Position numbers and translations under genes: made by a program
Shown here: positions 1 through 10,812 of the stretch, piece by piece
How the letters are laid out: each line of letters begins with the position of its first letter
Position numbering within the stretch: position 1 is the stretch's first letter
The notes under the pieces: generated by a model
The model's input: only the letters and a program-made list of their open reading frames with translations
What the model was told of the DNA's origin: nothing
The model's database searches: none
NCBI GenBank assembly: GCA_023460715.1
Contig: JAEWPH010000038.1
Span: 1 to 52,602, forward strand
From: Pseudomonadota bacterium
GTDB lineage: Bacteria > Pseudomonadota > Gammaproteobacteria > Burkholderiales > Burkholderiaceae_C
Reading direction: 5' to 3'
Length of the DNA: 52,602 nucleotides

Positions 1-176
1 GCCGCGGAGCTGCTGCTGGCCGCCGAGGCCGGCGCGGCAGGGGCCGTCGCCGTCTGCGCGGCGGGCGCAGGGAAGAAGGTGGCCTTGTGTCCGTTATGGA
101 CCTGCCACTTGTCCCACAGCAGAACCATGGAAAAGCCAAAGATCACCCACAGGATGGTGCGGCGAATGTCGTTCAT
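1..176 (-). CDS. yidC: Membrane protein insertase YidC (N-terminal part only)
   Basis: YidC inserts and folds inner-membrane proteins, alone or with SecYEG. Only about 58 N-terminal residues are inside the window; the gene continues past base 1. The protein begins [20 protein letters not shown], the typical YidC start: a short charged head followed by the first transmembrane helix, then DKWQ and an Ala/Pro-rich stretch that opens the periplasmic domain. The ATG (176-174) overlaps the yidD stop as ATGA, so the two are translationally coupled. It is the last visible gene of the rpmH-rnpA-yidD-yidC operon. The identity rests on this context as much as on the N-terminus. Confidence 0.93.
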   Translation of the reverse strand, partial: MNDIRRTILWVIFGFSMVLLWDKWQVHNGHKATFFPAPAAQTATAPAAPASAASSSSA

Positions 177-466
177 GAAGTCTTCTTTGGTGAGGAAGAG
201 GGGGAAGTGGAGGGCGCCAGCCGGGAGAACAGCCGCAGCGCGCGGGGCAGCTCCTCCGGCACGGGATCATGCCCGCCGTCGCACCAGGGATGGCATCGCG
301 CCAGCCGGCGCAGGGTGAGGTAGCTGCCGCCGGCGGCCCCGTGGCGCTCCAGCGCCTGCAGCGAATACGCCGAGCACGTGGGTTCGAACCGGCAGGCCGA
401 CCCGAGCCATGGGCTGAGCAGCAGGCGGTAGCCGCGCACGATGCCCATCAACAGCGCCTGCATCAT
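173..466 (-). CDS. yidD: Membrane protein insertion efficiency factor YidD
   Basis: A 97-residue YidD-family protein, a small membrane-associated factor that assists Sec/YidC-dependent insertion. The family core is clear: an N-terminal amphipathic helix ([15 protein letters not shown]), then [15 protein letters not shown] and [13 protein letters not shown], with the conserved cysteines of the family. The start is MMQALL; ATG at 466 overlaps the rnpA stop as ATGA, and a second ATG at 463 is equally possible. The stop overlaps the yidC ATG in the same way. The tail after the conserved core is Ser/Pro/Lys-rich and variable. Position between rnpA and yidC is the standard bacterial arrangement. 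Confidence 0.95.
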   Translation of the reverse strand: MMQALLMGIVRGYRLLLSPWLGSACRFEPTCSAYSLQALERHGAAGGSYLTLRRLARCHPWCDGGHDPVPEELPRALRLFSRLAPSTSPSSSPKKTS

Positions 467-957
467 GGCAGGGCCTCCGCTGCGGGACGCGGCACGGGCG
501 CCGGGGCGCGCTCCTTGCGCACCGCGTGGGCGAACAGCTGCTGCAGCTCGGTGCGCACCGCCAGTCGCAGCGCATCGGATGTCGCGCTCACGAACTGCTT
601 GCGGTCGAAACCGGAGCGCAGGCGCACCACATGCGCGGCCAGCGGCAGCTGCGGCTCGTAAGCCGCGGCCACTGCATAGATCTGCCGCTTGATGGTGTTG
701 CGCGTCACGGCGCGACGGGCCCAGCGTTTGGGCACCATGGCACCCAGCCACAGCGCAGCGCCCGGCTGGCCGGGAACGCCAAACAGGGCCTGCGGCCCTT
801 GCACGGATGGCAAGGGGCCGGGCCCTGTGGAAGGCGGTGCCGGGATAGCGCCAGCGGCGTCCAGTCCCAATCGGTGCAGCGCGAAATGCGCCGTACGGGA
901 GACCGTGCCTCCGGCCATGGCGGCCTGGAACTGGGGGCGGGTTTTCAGCCGTTGCAT
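463..957 (-). CDS. rnpA: Ribonuclease P protein component
   Basis: This is the protein subunit that binds the RNase P RNA and helps mature the 5' ends of tRNAs. The 164-residue product has the expected start (MQRLKTRPQFQAAMAGG) and the basic signature KRWARRAVTRNTIKRQI, which contains the RNR-type RNA-binding motif. It is longer than the roughly 120 residues of E. coli RnpA because of a Pro/Gly-rich insert (about residues 35-60) and a C-terminal extension ([13 protein letters not shown]). It lies directly downstream of rpmH and overlaps yidD by four bases. A longer reading of the frame upstream is not needed, because the family N-terminus fits the chosen start. Confidence 0.96.
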   Translation of the reverse strand: MQRLKTRPQFQAAMAGGTVSRTAHFALHRLGLDAAGAIPAPPSTGPGPLPSVQGPQALFGVPGQPGAALWLGAMVPKRWARRAVTRNTIKRQIYAVAAAYEPQLPLAAHVVRLRSGFDRKQFVSATSDALRLAVRTELQQLFAHAVRKERAPAPVPRPAAEALP

Positions 958-1029
958 GGCAGCTGCGTTCCCGTCTGGGAGACCTGACGGCGCAAACCGG
1001 AGCGGGCCGAAAGCCGAACGGCCTGGGCC

Positions 1030-1164
1030 TTAGACGGCCAGACGCTTGCGGCCCTTGGCGCGGCGAGCGTTGATCACGGCGCGGCCGCCGCGCGTCTTCA
1101 TGCGCACGAGGAAACCATGGGTGCGGGCACGGCGCGTCTTGGAAGGCTGGTAGGTACGTTTCAT
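1030..1164 (-). CDS. rpmH: 50S ribosomal protein L34
   Basis: A 44-residue L34 protein starting [20 protein letters not shown] and ending AKGRKRLAV, a near-canonical L34 sequence. It is a small, very basic component of the large ribosomal subunit. It is first in the rpmH-rnpA-yidD-yidC operon and diverges from dnaA, as in most bacteria. Start and stop are unambiguous: ATG 1164-1162, TAA 1032-1030. Expression is presumably driven from the 317-bp region shared with dnaA. Confidence 0.98.
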   Translation of the reverse strand: MKRTYQPSKTRRARTHGFLVRMKTRGGRAVINARRAKGRKRLAV

Positions 1165-1481
1165 TTGGTCTATTCCTTGAGGGTTCGGTTACAGGCGCGG
1201 CTTCGATCGGCCATCGCCCGCCTGGAAACTGCCTCACGAAGCAGCCGCCCGGACTGGATCACCCTGAACGCATCCAGGGAAACCCGCGATTATTGCAGGA
1301 CTGCCCTGCGGTGGCAATGCCCCTCTGTTTCAGGCAGCCTTGGCGAAGGCCTTTGCCGGGCGCCGCAAAGGCCCGCCAAAGGGCGCGGGCACCCGGCCCG
1401 TCCGGTTGTGGATAACTCCTTGACAAGCTACAATCCGCCGCCTCGTACCGTTCCTCTATCCACAACAAGAAAACACCCGCA
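1165..1481. other. rpmH-dnaA divergent intergenic region
   Basis: This 317-bp gene-free spacer carries the dnaA promoter and two DnaA-box-like 9-mers near its right end (next entry). The rest is GC-rich. I see no AT-rich unwinding tract and no cluster of DnaA boxes, so it does not look like a complete replication origin on its own. Confidence 0.7.
1406..1464 (+). promoter_or_regulatory. dnaA promoter with overlapping DnaA boxes
   Basis: A sigma70-like promoter reads TTGTGG (1406-1411), a 17-bp spacer, then TACAAT (1429-1434), predicting a start near 1441, about 40 nt before dnaA. A perfect DnaA box TGTGGATAA (1407-1415) lies over the -35 element. A second box, CTATCCACA (1456-1464, one mismatch), lies in the 5' UTR. 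This layout fits autorepression of dnaA by DnaA, as known in E. coli. A TTGACA at 1420-1425 has no good -10 at normal spacing. Confidence 0.65.
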
Positions 1482-2906
1482 ATGACCGAGGAACCCTCTC
1501 GCAGCCCCCGCCACGATGCCGAAGACGATGCCGGCCAGGGGCTGTGGCAAGCCTGCGCGGAACAGCTCGCACAGGACCTCCCCGAACAGCAGTTCAACAC
1601 CTGGATCAAGCCGCTGACGGCACAGGTCGCACCCGATTTCAGCAAGGTCACGCTGCTGGTCGCCAACCGCTTCAAGCTCGACTGGATCCGTGCCCAGTAC
1701 GCCGGCCGCATCGCCGCATTGCTGGAAGGCCTGTACGGCCAACCCGTGACGCTTGAGTTAGCGCTCGCTCAGCGGGAATCCGTTGTCAGGACGTTCATTC
1801 GCCCTGCTGCCGCCGAACCTTCCGCGCCCAGCGAGGCCCTGCCTTCCGCCGCCCCGGACGAGGCCGCGCCCGGGGCCGGCGCCTTCCGTACGCGCCTGAA
1901 CGCGGCGCTCACCTTCGAGACGCTGGTGGAGGGGACGGCCAACCGCATGGCGCGCTCCGCGGCCATGCACGTGGCGGGCTCGCCCGGCCACCTGTACAAC
2001 CCGTTGTTCATCTACGGCGGCGTCGGCCTGGGCAAGACCCATCTGATGCACGCGGTGGGCAACCGCCTGCTGCAGGACAAGGCGGACGCCAAAGTTCTCT
2101 ACATCCATGCGGAGCAGTTCGTGTCGGATGTGGTTAAGGCGTACCAGCGCCGCACCTTCGACGAGTTCAAGGAGCGCTACCACTCGCTCGATCTGCTGCT
2201 GATCGACGATGTGCAGTTCTTCGCCAACAAGGACCGCACGCAGGAAGAATTCTTCAACGCGTTCGAGGCGCTGCTGACCAAGAAGAGCCACATCGTGATG
2301 ACGTCGGACACCTATCCCAAGGGCCTGACCAACATCCACGACCGGCTGGTGTCGCGCTTCGATTCGGGCCTGACGGTGGCGCTGGAGCCGCCCGAGCTGG
2401 AAATGCGCGTGGCCATCCTGATCAACAAGGCCCGCGCCGAGAGCGCCGAGATGCCGGAAGAGGTGGCCTTCTTCGTCGCCAAGAACGTGCGCTCCAACGT
2501 GCGCGAGCTGGAAGGCGCGCTGCGCAAGATCCTGGCGTATTCGCGCTTCAACCAGAAGGAAGTCTCCATCCAGCTGGCGCGCGAGGCCCTGCGCGATCTG
2601 CTGTCGATCCAGAACCGGCAGATCAGCGTGGAGAACATCCAGAAGACCGTCGCCGACTACTACAAGATCAAGGTGGCGGACATGTACAGCAAGAAGCGCC
2701 CCGCCAGCATCGCCCGGCCGCGCCAGATCGCCATGTACCTGGCCAAGGAGCTGACGCAGAAGAGTCTTCCCGAAATCGGAGAATTGTTCGGCGGGCGGGA
2801 CCACACCACCGTGCTGCATGCCGTGCGCAAGATCGCCGGCGAGCGCCAGCAGCTGACCGAGCTGAACCAGCAACTGCACGTGCTGGAACAGACCTTGAAG
2901 GGTTGA
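1482..2906 (+). CDS. dnaA: Chromosomal replication initiator protein DnaA
   Basis: DnaA is the AAA+ initiator that binds DnaA boxes and melts the origin. The 474-residue protein has domain I ([21 protein letters not shown]), a variable Ala/Pro-rich domain II (about residues 105-138), and the AAA+ core with Walker A GGVGLGKT (179-186) and Walker [11 protein letters not shown]. It ends in the domain IV DNA-binding signature [15 protein letters not shown]. Length is normal. dnaN follows after about 130 bp. Candidate targets in this window are the two boxes in its own promoter and the box-rich region near 32.2-33.0 kb. Confidence 0.99.
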   Translation: MTEEPSRSPRHDAEDDAGQGLWQACAEQLAQDLPEQQFNTWIKPLTAQVAPDFSKVTLLVANRFKLDWIRAQYAGRIAALLEGLYGQPVTLELALAQRESVVRTFIRPAAAEPSAPSEALPSAAPDEAAPGAGAFRTRLNAALTFETLVEGTANRMARSAAMHVAGSPGHLYNPLFIYGGVGLGKTHLMHAVGNRLLQDKADAKVLYIHAEQFVSDVVKAYQRRTFDEFKERYHSLDLLLIDDVQFFANKDRTQEEFFNAFEALLTKKSHIVMTSDTYPKGLTNIHDRLVSRFDSGLTVALEPPELEMRVAILINKARAESAEMPEEVAFFVAKNVRSNVRELEGALRKILAYSRFNQKEVSIQLAREALRDLLSIQNRQISVENIQKTVADYYKIKVADMYSKKRPASIARPRQIAMYLAKELTQKSLPEIGELFGGRDHTTVLHAVRKIAGERQQLTELNQQLHVLEQTLKG

Positions 2907-3038
2907 GCCCAGCGTGGCCCGCGCACCCTTCCGGAAAACGCTCCGTTCGGGGGCAAAATGGCGTGTTGGACGGCATGAGGGGGCATGGCCCATGCCGCCG
3001 TCCGAACACGCTTCCTAAAACCACCAAGGGTTGACGAC

Positions 3039-4157
3039 ATGATTGTCCTGAAGGCAACACAAGACAAGGTTCTCGCAGTTCTGCAGTCGGTGTCCGGCAT
3101 CGTCGAACGCCGGCACACGCTGCCCATCCTGGCCAATGTGCTGATCCGCAAGACGGGCAATGCGCTGCAGCTCACGACCAGCGATCTGGAGATCCAGATC
3201 CGCACCACGGCCGAGCTGGGCGGCGACACGGGCGACTTCACCACCACGGTGGGCGCGCGCAAGCTGATCGACATCCTGAAGACCATGCCCGGCGACCAGA
3301 CCGTGAGCCTGGAATCGCAGGCCGCCAAGCTGGTGCTCAAGGGCGGCAAGAGCCGTTTCACGCTGCAGTCGCTGCCCGCCGAGGACTTCCCCCTGGTGCA
3401 GGAATCGGCCGCCTTCGGCCCCGCGTTCAGCGTGCCGCAGAAGGTGCTGAAGGACCTGCTGGGCCAGGTGTCGTTCGCCATGGCGGTGCAGGACATCCGC
3501 TACTACCTCAACGGCATTCTGTTCGTGGCCGAGGGCAATACGCTGAGCCTGGTGGCCACCGACGGCCACCGCCTGGCCTTCGCCAGCGCCACACTGGATG
3601 TGGAAGTGCCCAAGCAGGAAGTCATCCTGCCGCGCAAGACCGTGCTGGAGCTGCAGCGCCTGCTGTCGGATGCCGGCGGCGAGAACCAGCCCCACATCGA
3701 GATGCAGTTCGCCAACAACCAGGCGAAGTTCACCTTCGGCGGCATGGAGTTCGTCACCAAGCTGGTGGAGGGCAAGTTCCCCGACTACAACCGCGTGATT
3801 CCCAAGAACCACAAGAACAGCGTCACCCTGGGCCGCGCGCCGCTGCTGGCCAGCCTGCAGCGCACCGCCATCCTGACCAGCGAGAAGTTCAAGGGCGTGC
3901 GCCTGAACCTGGAGCCGGGCACGCTGCGCGTGGCCAGCAACAACGCCGAGCAGGAAGAGGCGGTCGACGAACTGGACATCGACTACGGCGGCGACGCCAT
4001 CGAGATCGGCTTCAACGTCACCTACCTCATCGACGCGCTGGCCAACATGGGCCAGGACATGGTGAAGGTGGAGCTGTCGGACGGCAACAGCTCCGCGCTG
4101 CTGACCATTCCCGAGAACGACACCTTCAAGTACGTCGTGATGCCGATGCGCATCTGA
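3039..4157 (+). CDS. dnaN: DNA polymerase III subunit beta (sliding clamp)
   Basis: The beta clamp encircles DNA and tethers polymerase III and repair factors. The 372-residue product begins [20 protein letters not shown] and ends YVVMPMRI, both typical of DnaN. The three clamp-fold repeats cover the whole length. The open frame extends upstream to 2985, but ATG 3039 is preferred because it matches the family N-terminus and has an AAGGG ribosome site at 3026-3030. It follows dnaA and precedes gyrB. recF, which lies between dnaN and gyrB in E. coli, is absent here, as is common in beta-proteobacteria. Confidence 0.98.
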   Translation: MIVLKATQDKVLAVLQSVSGIVERRHTLPILANVLIRKTGNALQLTTSDLEIQIRTTAELGGDTGDFTTTVGARKLIDILKTMPGDQTVSLESQAAKLVLKGGKSRFTLQSLPAEDFPLVQESAAFGPAFSVPQKVLKDLLGQVSFAMAVQDIRYYLNGILFVAEGNTLSLVATDGHRLAFASATLDVEVPKQEVILPRKTVLELQRLLSDAGGENQPHIEMQFANNQAKFTFGGMEFVTKLVEGKFPDYNRVIPKNHKNSVTLGRAPLLASLQRTAILTSEKFKGVRLNLEPGTLRVASNNAEQEEAVDELDIDYGGDAIEIGFNVTYLIDALANMGQDMVKVELSDGNSSALLTIPENDTFKYVVMPMRI

Positions 4158-4163
4158 CGGCGG

Positions 4164-4231
4164 CTCTGGCGCCCTGCAGGCTTGCACTATTATTTTGATA
4201 GCTGCAAGCGCTTTTGGGTAGGGCGCCAGAG
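4164..4231. repeat. Dispersed intergenic palindrome, copy 1 (dnaN-gyrB)
   Basis: The core TTTTGATAGCTGCAAGCGCT belongs to an intergenic family also seen near 12.5, 16.5, 21.5, 34.86 and 50.35 kb. In this copy the core is enclosed by a perfect 12-bp inverted repeat, CTCTGGCGCCCT (4164-4175) and AGGGCGCCAGAG (4220-4231). It occupies half of the dnaN-gyrB spacer and could fold in RNA to end or attenuate dnaN transcription, although there is no clear T-run. Confidence 0.7.
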
Positions 4232-4255
4232 GCATATTTGACTCTTATTGAATGA

Positions 4256-6919
<2,664 letters not shown>

Positions 6920-7047
6920 GCGGCGGCTACTGCTGCCGCTGCTGAAGCACTGCGGCCAGGCCGGCACTGCCGCTGGACCGCTGGAGCCTTCGCGCAAGTG
7001 CCTTCGGCCTGCCCGAAGCCGCCGTGGCAATGGCCCGCGATACAGGA

Positions 7048-7084
7048 CAAAAAAGTCCGCTGAGATGCCTCAGCGGGCTTTTTT
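7048..7084 (+). terminator. Rho-independent terminator after gyrB
   Basis: A perfect 8-bp stem CCGCTGAG (7057-7064) / CTCAGCGG (7069-7076) with loop ATGC is followed by GCTTTTTT, and A residues precede it. It closes the dnaA-dnaN-gyrB unit. The flanking A-run could let it also act for the minus-strand gene that ends at 7138. Confidence 0.9.
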
Positions 7085-7137
7085 CCATGCGTGTCGGTCA
7101 GCCTGCAGCAGCAGCGAGCCACTGCCGTCCGCTGCAC

Positions 7138-7455
7138 TCAATGATCGCCTTGCACAATGGCGTCAGCCTTGGCAGCGGCGATGGCTTCGGCGCGCACGGC
7201 ATCGCGGCTCAGCGTGCTGCGCACCTGGGCGATGCTGCGCGGGGCTTGGGACAGGTCGCCATCGCGCGCCAGGGTGCCGTTGGCGCGGGCAGTCTGCAGT
7301 TCGGCCACGACGGCTGCGCGGGTCAGCGTGCTGGGTACGGACTGGATGTCAGGGGTGTTGGAGAGGTCGCCTTCGAACGGGGATTGGGCCTGGGCGGCAA
7401 ACGCGCTCATGGCGAGGACCGTCAGGGTGGCGAGGGTGCGGTAGTTCTTGTTCAT
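7138..7455 (-). CDS. DUF4148-like small secreted protein
   Basis: A 105-residue protein with a clear signal peptide (MNKNYRTLATLTVLAMSAFA, cleavage probably after AQA). The mature part holds two imperfect repeats, STLTRAAVVAELQTARANG and STLSRDAVRAEAIAAAKAD, the pattern of the DUF4148 family that is abundant in Burkholderiales. No enzymatic residues are evident and its role is unknown; a periplasmic location is inferred from the signal peptide. The start at 7455 is preferred over the longer frame (to 7503) because of the signal peptide and an AAGGA ribosome site. It is convergent with gyrB. Confidence 0.75.
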   Translation of the reverse strand: MNKNYRTLATLTVLAMSAFAAQAQSPFEGDLSNTPDIQSVPSTLTRAAVVAELQTARANGTLARDGDLSQAPRSIAQVRSTLSRDAVRAEAIAAAKADAIVQGDH

Positions 7456-7791
7456 GGTGATGTCCTTGGGGTCAACGGTGCACAAGCAGGTCGGTCGCCG
7501 CAAGAAGCGTCCGGCTGCTGCGTCGGTGAGTGCCGTCGATCTGTTCGCTCACCGATGGGATGGACTGTACGCAGGGTAAACCCGGGGATAAATCGGCCCA
7601 CACGCAATGGAATATTCACCCGATTGAAACAATCGCGGCATCCATAGATCGATTGTGGTCATTCGTGGGATTTATGCACTGACAGAGGCGTTCCCTGTTA
7701 GGTCGCACGGCGAACTCGTGGGACCACGTGGAGAAAGAAGCCGGCACTTGCGGGTCTCTGCGTTCTCGGACGCAGCCCCGCCCCGTGGGCA
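7456..7791. other. Gene-free spacer (336 bp)
   Basis: No convincing coding sequence. It presumably holds the promoter of the DUF4148-like gene. A short sequence containing CGATTG recurs (near 7621 and 7653), with GATTGAAACAATC forming a small dyad, but I cannot assign a regulator. Confidence 0.4.
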
Positions 7792-8382
7792 TCACGCGCT
7801 GGGCGGCTCGGCGCTTTCCCCCACGATCCGCGGCTCTCCCACGGGCGCCAGTACCAGGTGCTCGTCGTTGCTCACGTACGGTACGAAGCCCAGCTGCCCG
7901 CGCACCTTGTGAAACGGCGTGGCGAACTTGTCGACCAGCGGGGCCGTCACGCGGTCGAAGAAAGCGGTGTGGGAGCTGTTGATGGCGTAGGTGGACTCGA
8001 TGCGGCCCCAGCGCACCTTCCATTGGCTGCGGCTGCGCTGCACGCCCACGCGGATGTGCTCATCCAGGCAGTGGCCGGCCTCCTTGAAGAACAGCGTGAG
8101 GCCGAAGTACAGAAAACCATCGTCGCCCACTTTCAGCCGGGGCGACAGCGTGGTGCCTTCGGAAGCTACGCGTTCCAGGCGCTCGTCGAGCACGTGGAAC
8201 TCCACGTCCGTCGAGCGGGCGCCCAGGTAGGTGATGTAGTCCACCCGCAGTTGCTCGCCGAACACCTTGCAGTCCTCCTTGTACTGCTCGAAGTCGCGGC
8301 ACCATGCCATGGCCTTCTTGTGCAGCTCGCGGAAGGTGGTGGTGTGGGGGCTGGTGGTCGTTGTCGTCGAGGGAGGCGTCAT
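7792..8382 (-). CDS. Conserved hypothetical protein
   Basis: A 196-residue protein I do not recognise. After a Thr-rich head (MTPPSTTTTTS) it is a soluble alpha/beta-looking sequence with several Trp, Phe and Tyr residues (AMAWCRDFEQYKEDCKVFGEQL, FLYFGLTLFFKEAGHCLDEH, QWKVRWGRIESTYAINSSHTAFFDR). There is no signal peptide or membrane segment. The start at 8382 is chosen because GGAG lies 9 nt upstream; ATGs at 8391 and 8403 are poorer. The codon pattern is that of a real gene in this genome. It lies alone between two spacers, and the next gene diverges from it. Confidence 0.6.
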   Translation of the reverse strand: MTPPSTTTTTSPHTTTFRELHKKAMAWCRDFEQYKEDCKVFGEQLRVDYITYLGARSTDVEFHVLDERLERVASEGTTLSPRLKVGDDGFLYFGLTLFFKEAGHCLDEHIRVGVQRSRSQWKVRWGRIESTYAINSSHTAFFDRVTAPLVDKFATPFHKVRGQLGFVPYVSNDEHLVLAPVGEPRIVGESAEPPSA

Positions 8383-8656
8383 GGCGGGCATCTCCGCAAG
8401 CATGCGGTGCGGTGAGAACAGGAAGCGAGCGGCGGGAGCGCAAGGCAGGCTCGGCACCAACTGCCCCCGTTGTTGCACAGCGGGACTGTTCCGTGTGTCG
8501 GACGGCGACGCAGAAGGTAAGGATCGCGCGCGGTCCACGGTGCGGAAACGTGCGCATTCCGTTACCAAAACGGGCTTGATCTTGCTCAAGACGCATACCG
8601 ATCGGTGGTTCAATCCGCCGCTTCGTCCGATCGACAGCTGACAGGTTTTTTCTTCC

Positions 8657-9448
8657 GTGCGTTCTGTGTTTGCCCGGCCCGCCCTGCGGTGGGCCCTGGC
8701 GGCGTGTGCCATTGCCTCGCCCCTTCTCGCTGCGGCCCCTTCCGTGGGTGCCGCGTCCTCCCAGCCCACCACCGACATCGCCCGGCTACCCGCGTCGTTC
8801 AGGCAATGCGCGGCTTTCTTCGCAGGCGGGCAACCGCCAGCGGTGCCGCGGCAGCCGCGCCAGCGGGAATTGTGTTTCGACGCGTTCGCGGTGCTGCACA
8901 GCGGCGACACCCGCACGCCAGTGTTCGTGGCGCAGCGGCTCAACAAGAACGCGCTGGGCGGCATTCCGCGGGCCAAGTCCGACCGGTTCTTCGCCGATGC
9001 GCGGCTGCCCCGGGCCGAGCGAGCGGAGCTGGACGACTACAAGCGCTCCGGCTACTCGCGCGGGCACATGGCGCCGGCGGCGGACATGGCCACCGAGGCG
9101 GCCATGGCGCAGTCGTTCTCGCTGGCCAACATCGTTCCGCAGGCGCAGAAGCACAACGGCGGCGCCTGGGCCAAGGTGGAGCAGGACACGCGCAAGTACG
9201 TGCAGCGCGCGCAGGGCGATGTCTACGTGATCACCGCGCCGGTGTTCGAGCCGGGCGGCCCGCGCATCGGGCCCCGTGGGGTGGCCGTGCCCACGCATCT
9301 CTTCAAGCTGGTGTACGACAGCCACACGCAGCGTGCCTGGGCGCACTGGCAGGCCAACCGCGACGACGAGAAGGCCTCGCGCCCGATCAGCTACGAAGAA
9401 CTGGTGCGGCGCACCGGCGTGGAGTGGCTGCCCGAGCGCGGCGGGTAG
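8657..9448 (+). CDS. Secreted DNA/RNA non-specific endonuclease (beta-beta-alpha Me finger)
   Basis: A 263-residue nuclease of the NucA/Serratia family, which cleaves DNA and RNA non-specifically using a single metal ion. The catalytic motif is SRGHMAPAAD with the general-base His near residue 137, followed by SLANIVPQAQKHNGGAW carrying the metal-ligand Asn. An N-terminal signal peptide (RWALAACAIASPLLAAAPSVG) indicates export. The start codon is GTG at 8657. A possible role is nutrient scavenging or extracellular DNA turnover. No immunity or inhibitor gene is seen next door. Confidence 0.9.
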   Translation: MRSVFARPALRWALAACAIASPLLAAAPSVGAASSQPTTDIARLPASFRQCAAFFAGGQPPAVPRQPRQRELCFDAFAVLHSGDTRTPVFVAQRLNKNALGGIPRAKSDRFFADARLPRAERAELDDYKRSGYSRGHMAPAADMATEAAMAQSFSLANIVPQAQKHNGGAWAKVEQDTRKYVQRAQGDVYVITAPVFEPGGPRIGPRGVAVPTHLFKLVYDSHTQRAWAHWQANRDDEKASRPISYEELVRRTGVEWLPERGG

Positions 9449-9501
9449 ACCGTCCCTGCCAGGCCGATGCGCGCACCGCCTGCAGGACCGACAATCGGCG
9501 C

Positions 9502-9924
9502 ATGCGCTCGCCCATCTCCATCGTTGACGTCGACCGGCTGGACACCTGGTCCCGCTACCGCGCGGGCCTGTGCGATACCTGCGCCGCCAACTGCTGCACG
9601 ATGCCGCTGGAGGTGCAGCTGTCCGACCTGGTGCGGCTGGGCCTGGTGGACGCGTTCGAGGCCGAGCACGAGGAACCCCGACACATCGCCAAGCGGCTGC
9701 AGAAGGCGCGGCTGATCGACCACTTCAATCACAAGAACGTGGTGTTCACCATGGCACGGCGCGCCAGCGGCGACTGCCATTTCCTGGATGCGAACACGCG
9801 CCGCTGCACGGTGTATGAACAGCGGCCCGACACCTGCCGCCTGCACCCCCAGAAGAAGAGCCCCAAGCCGGGTTATTGCGCTTACGGCGCCACCAGTGCC
9901 GCGCAGCGCGGACGGCCGCGGTAG
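9502..9924 (+). CDS. YkgJ-family cysteine-cluster protein
   Basis: A 140-residue member of the zinc- or iron-chelating UPF0153/YkgJ family. The cysteines are arranged as CDTCAANCC near residue 24, a downstream CHFLDANTRRCTVYEQRPDTC, and a final CAYG, which is the family metal-binding pattern. The ATG at 9502 is used; the frame is open far upstream (to 8605), but that part overlaps the nuclease gene and has no family similarity. The cellular function of the family is not established. It follows the nuclease by about 50 bp and could be co-transcribed with it. Confidence 0.85.
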   Translation: MRSPISIVDVDRLDTWSRYRAGLCDTCAANCCTMPLEVQLSDLVRLGLVDAFEAEHEEPRHIAKRLQKARLIDHFNHKNVVFTMARRASGDCHFLDANTRRCTVYEQRPDTCRLHPQKKSPKPGYCAYGATSAAQRGRPR

Positions 9925-9999
9925 CCCATCGGTCAGACACGGCCGCGCGCTGCGCCACCCCGGGCCTGCTGCACGCCCGCTGCAGCCCCCGCCGCCCCG

Positions 10000-10344
10000 T
10001 CACACCGTGGGCCGGCGCACAAAGCCGGCACCCAGTTCGTCCGGCGGGGCGGGGAGGTCCGTGGCCACGACCGCGTCCACCCGGGCGCCGGCCGGTCCCT
10101 GGCGGGCCCAGTCCTGCAGGGCCTGCACCGCGTGCGGCGCGCCCTGCACCAGAGCCTCCACCGAGCCATCGCTGCGATTGCGCACCCAGCCCCGCACGGC
10201 CAGGAGTGCGGCGGCGTCGACCATCGACTGGCGGTAGTACACGCCCTGCACCCGGCCATGGATGGCGAGGTGGCGGGTGATGGCCTGGGTGGGGGCGGAA
10301 GGGGCGGCAGAAGAAGAGGAGGAGGGGACGGGGGTATCTGGCAT
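10000..10344 (-). CDS. acyP: Acylphosphatase
   Basis: Acylphosphatases hydrolyse carboxyl-phosphate bonds such as acetyl phosphate. The 114-residue product carries both signatures: HGRVQGVYYR with the phosphate-binding loop and catalytic Arg, and GWVRNRSDGSVEALVQG with the catalytic Asn. An N-terminal Ser/Pro/Ala-rich extension of about 20 residues precedes the compact domain and makes it longer than the usual 90 residues. The start at 10344 is the most sensible ATG; the frame continues upstream without family similarity. It is convergent with the YkgJ-like gene. Confidence 0.93.
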   Translation of the reverse strand: MPDTPVPSSSSSAAPSAPTQAITRHLAIHGRVQGVYYRQSMVDAAALLAVRGWVRNRSDGSVEALVQGAPHAVQALQDWARQGPAGARVDAVVATDLPAPPDELGAGFVRRPTV

Positions 10345-10522
10345 GGCAGCAATGTAATGAAGGACTCCTGGGTACGCAGCGCCGAAGCGACGTGCGCGGC
10401 AGGCCCTGCCCAGCGCCTGGTGGTGTGCCCGGTGCAATCCACCACGGCAAGGCCTTGCATGGCGCACACTGGGCGTTCCGCCACACCACCGCAGCCGCCG
10501 CCATCCGCTGACGCAAAGCCCC

Positions 10523-10777
10523 ATGTCCGCCGCCCGCAAAACCCTGCCCGTTATCGACACCAGCCGCTGTACCGGCTGTGGCTGGTGCGTGGCCGTGTGC
10601 CCGCCCCATGTGCTGGCGCTGCAGGTGCAGGGGCCGCAGCCCTGGGGGCCCAAGCGCTCGGTGCTGCACGACGTGCCGGGCTGCACCGGCTGCGCGCTCT
10701 GCGCGGTACGCTGCCCGTTCGACGCGATCCGCATGGCGCGCCGGCCTGCGGGCGCGACGCCGGCCGGTGAAGGCTGA
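10523..10777 (+). CDS. 4Fe-4S ferredoxin-type protein (two clusters)
   Basis: An 84-residue protein with two CxxCxxCxxxCP motifs, CTGCGWCVAVCP and CTGCALCAVRCP, separated by about 30 residues. This is the bacterial 2[4Fe-4S] ferredoxin pattern, so it is a small cytoplasmic electron carrier. The first cluster follows VIDTSR and the second precedes FDAIRM, both usual contexts. The C-terminus is Ala/Gly/Pro-rich. Its redox partner cannot be inferred, because neither neighbour (acylphosphatase, diguanylate cyclase) is an obvious one. Confidence 0.9.
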   Translation: MSAARKTLPVIDTSRCTGCGWCVAVCPPHVLALQVQGPQPWGPKRSVLHDVPGCTGCALCAVRCPFDAIRMARRPAGATPAGEG

Positions 10778-10812
10778 GAGCGAAAAAAGCGGAGCGGCGC
10801 GCGGCGGCCGCC

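Noticed and set aside
1165..1481. Standard oriC between rpmH and dnaA
   Set aside because: Only two DnaA boxes, both inside the dnaA promoter and leader, and no AT-rich unwinding tract or trio array.
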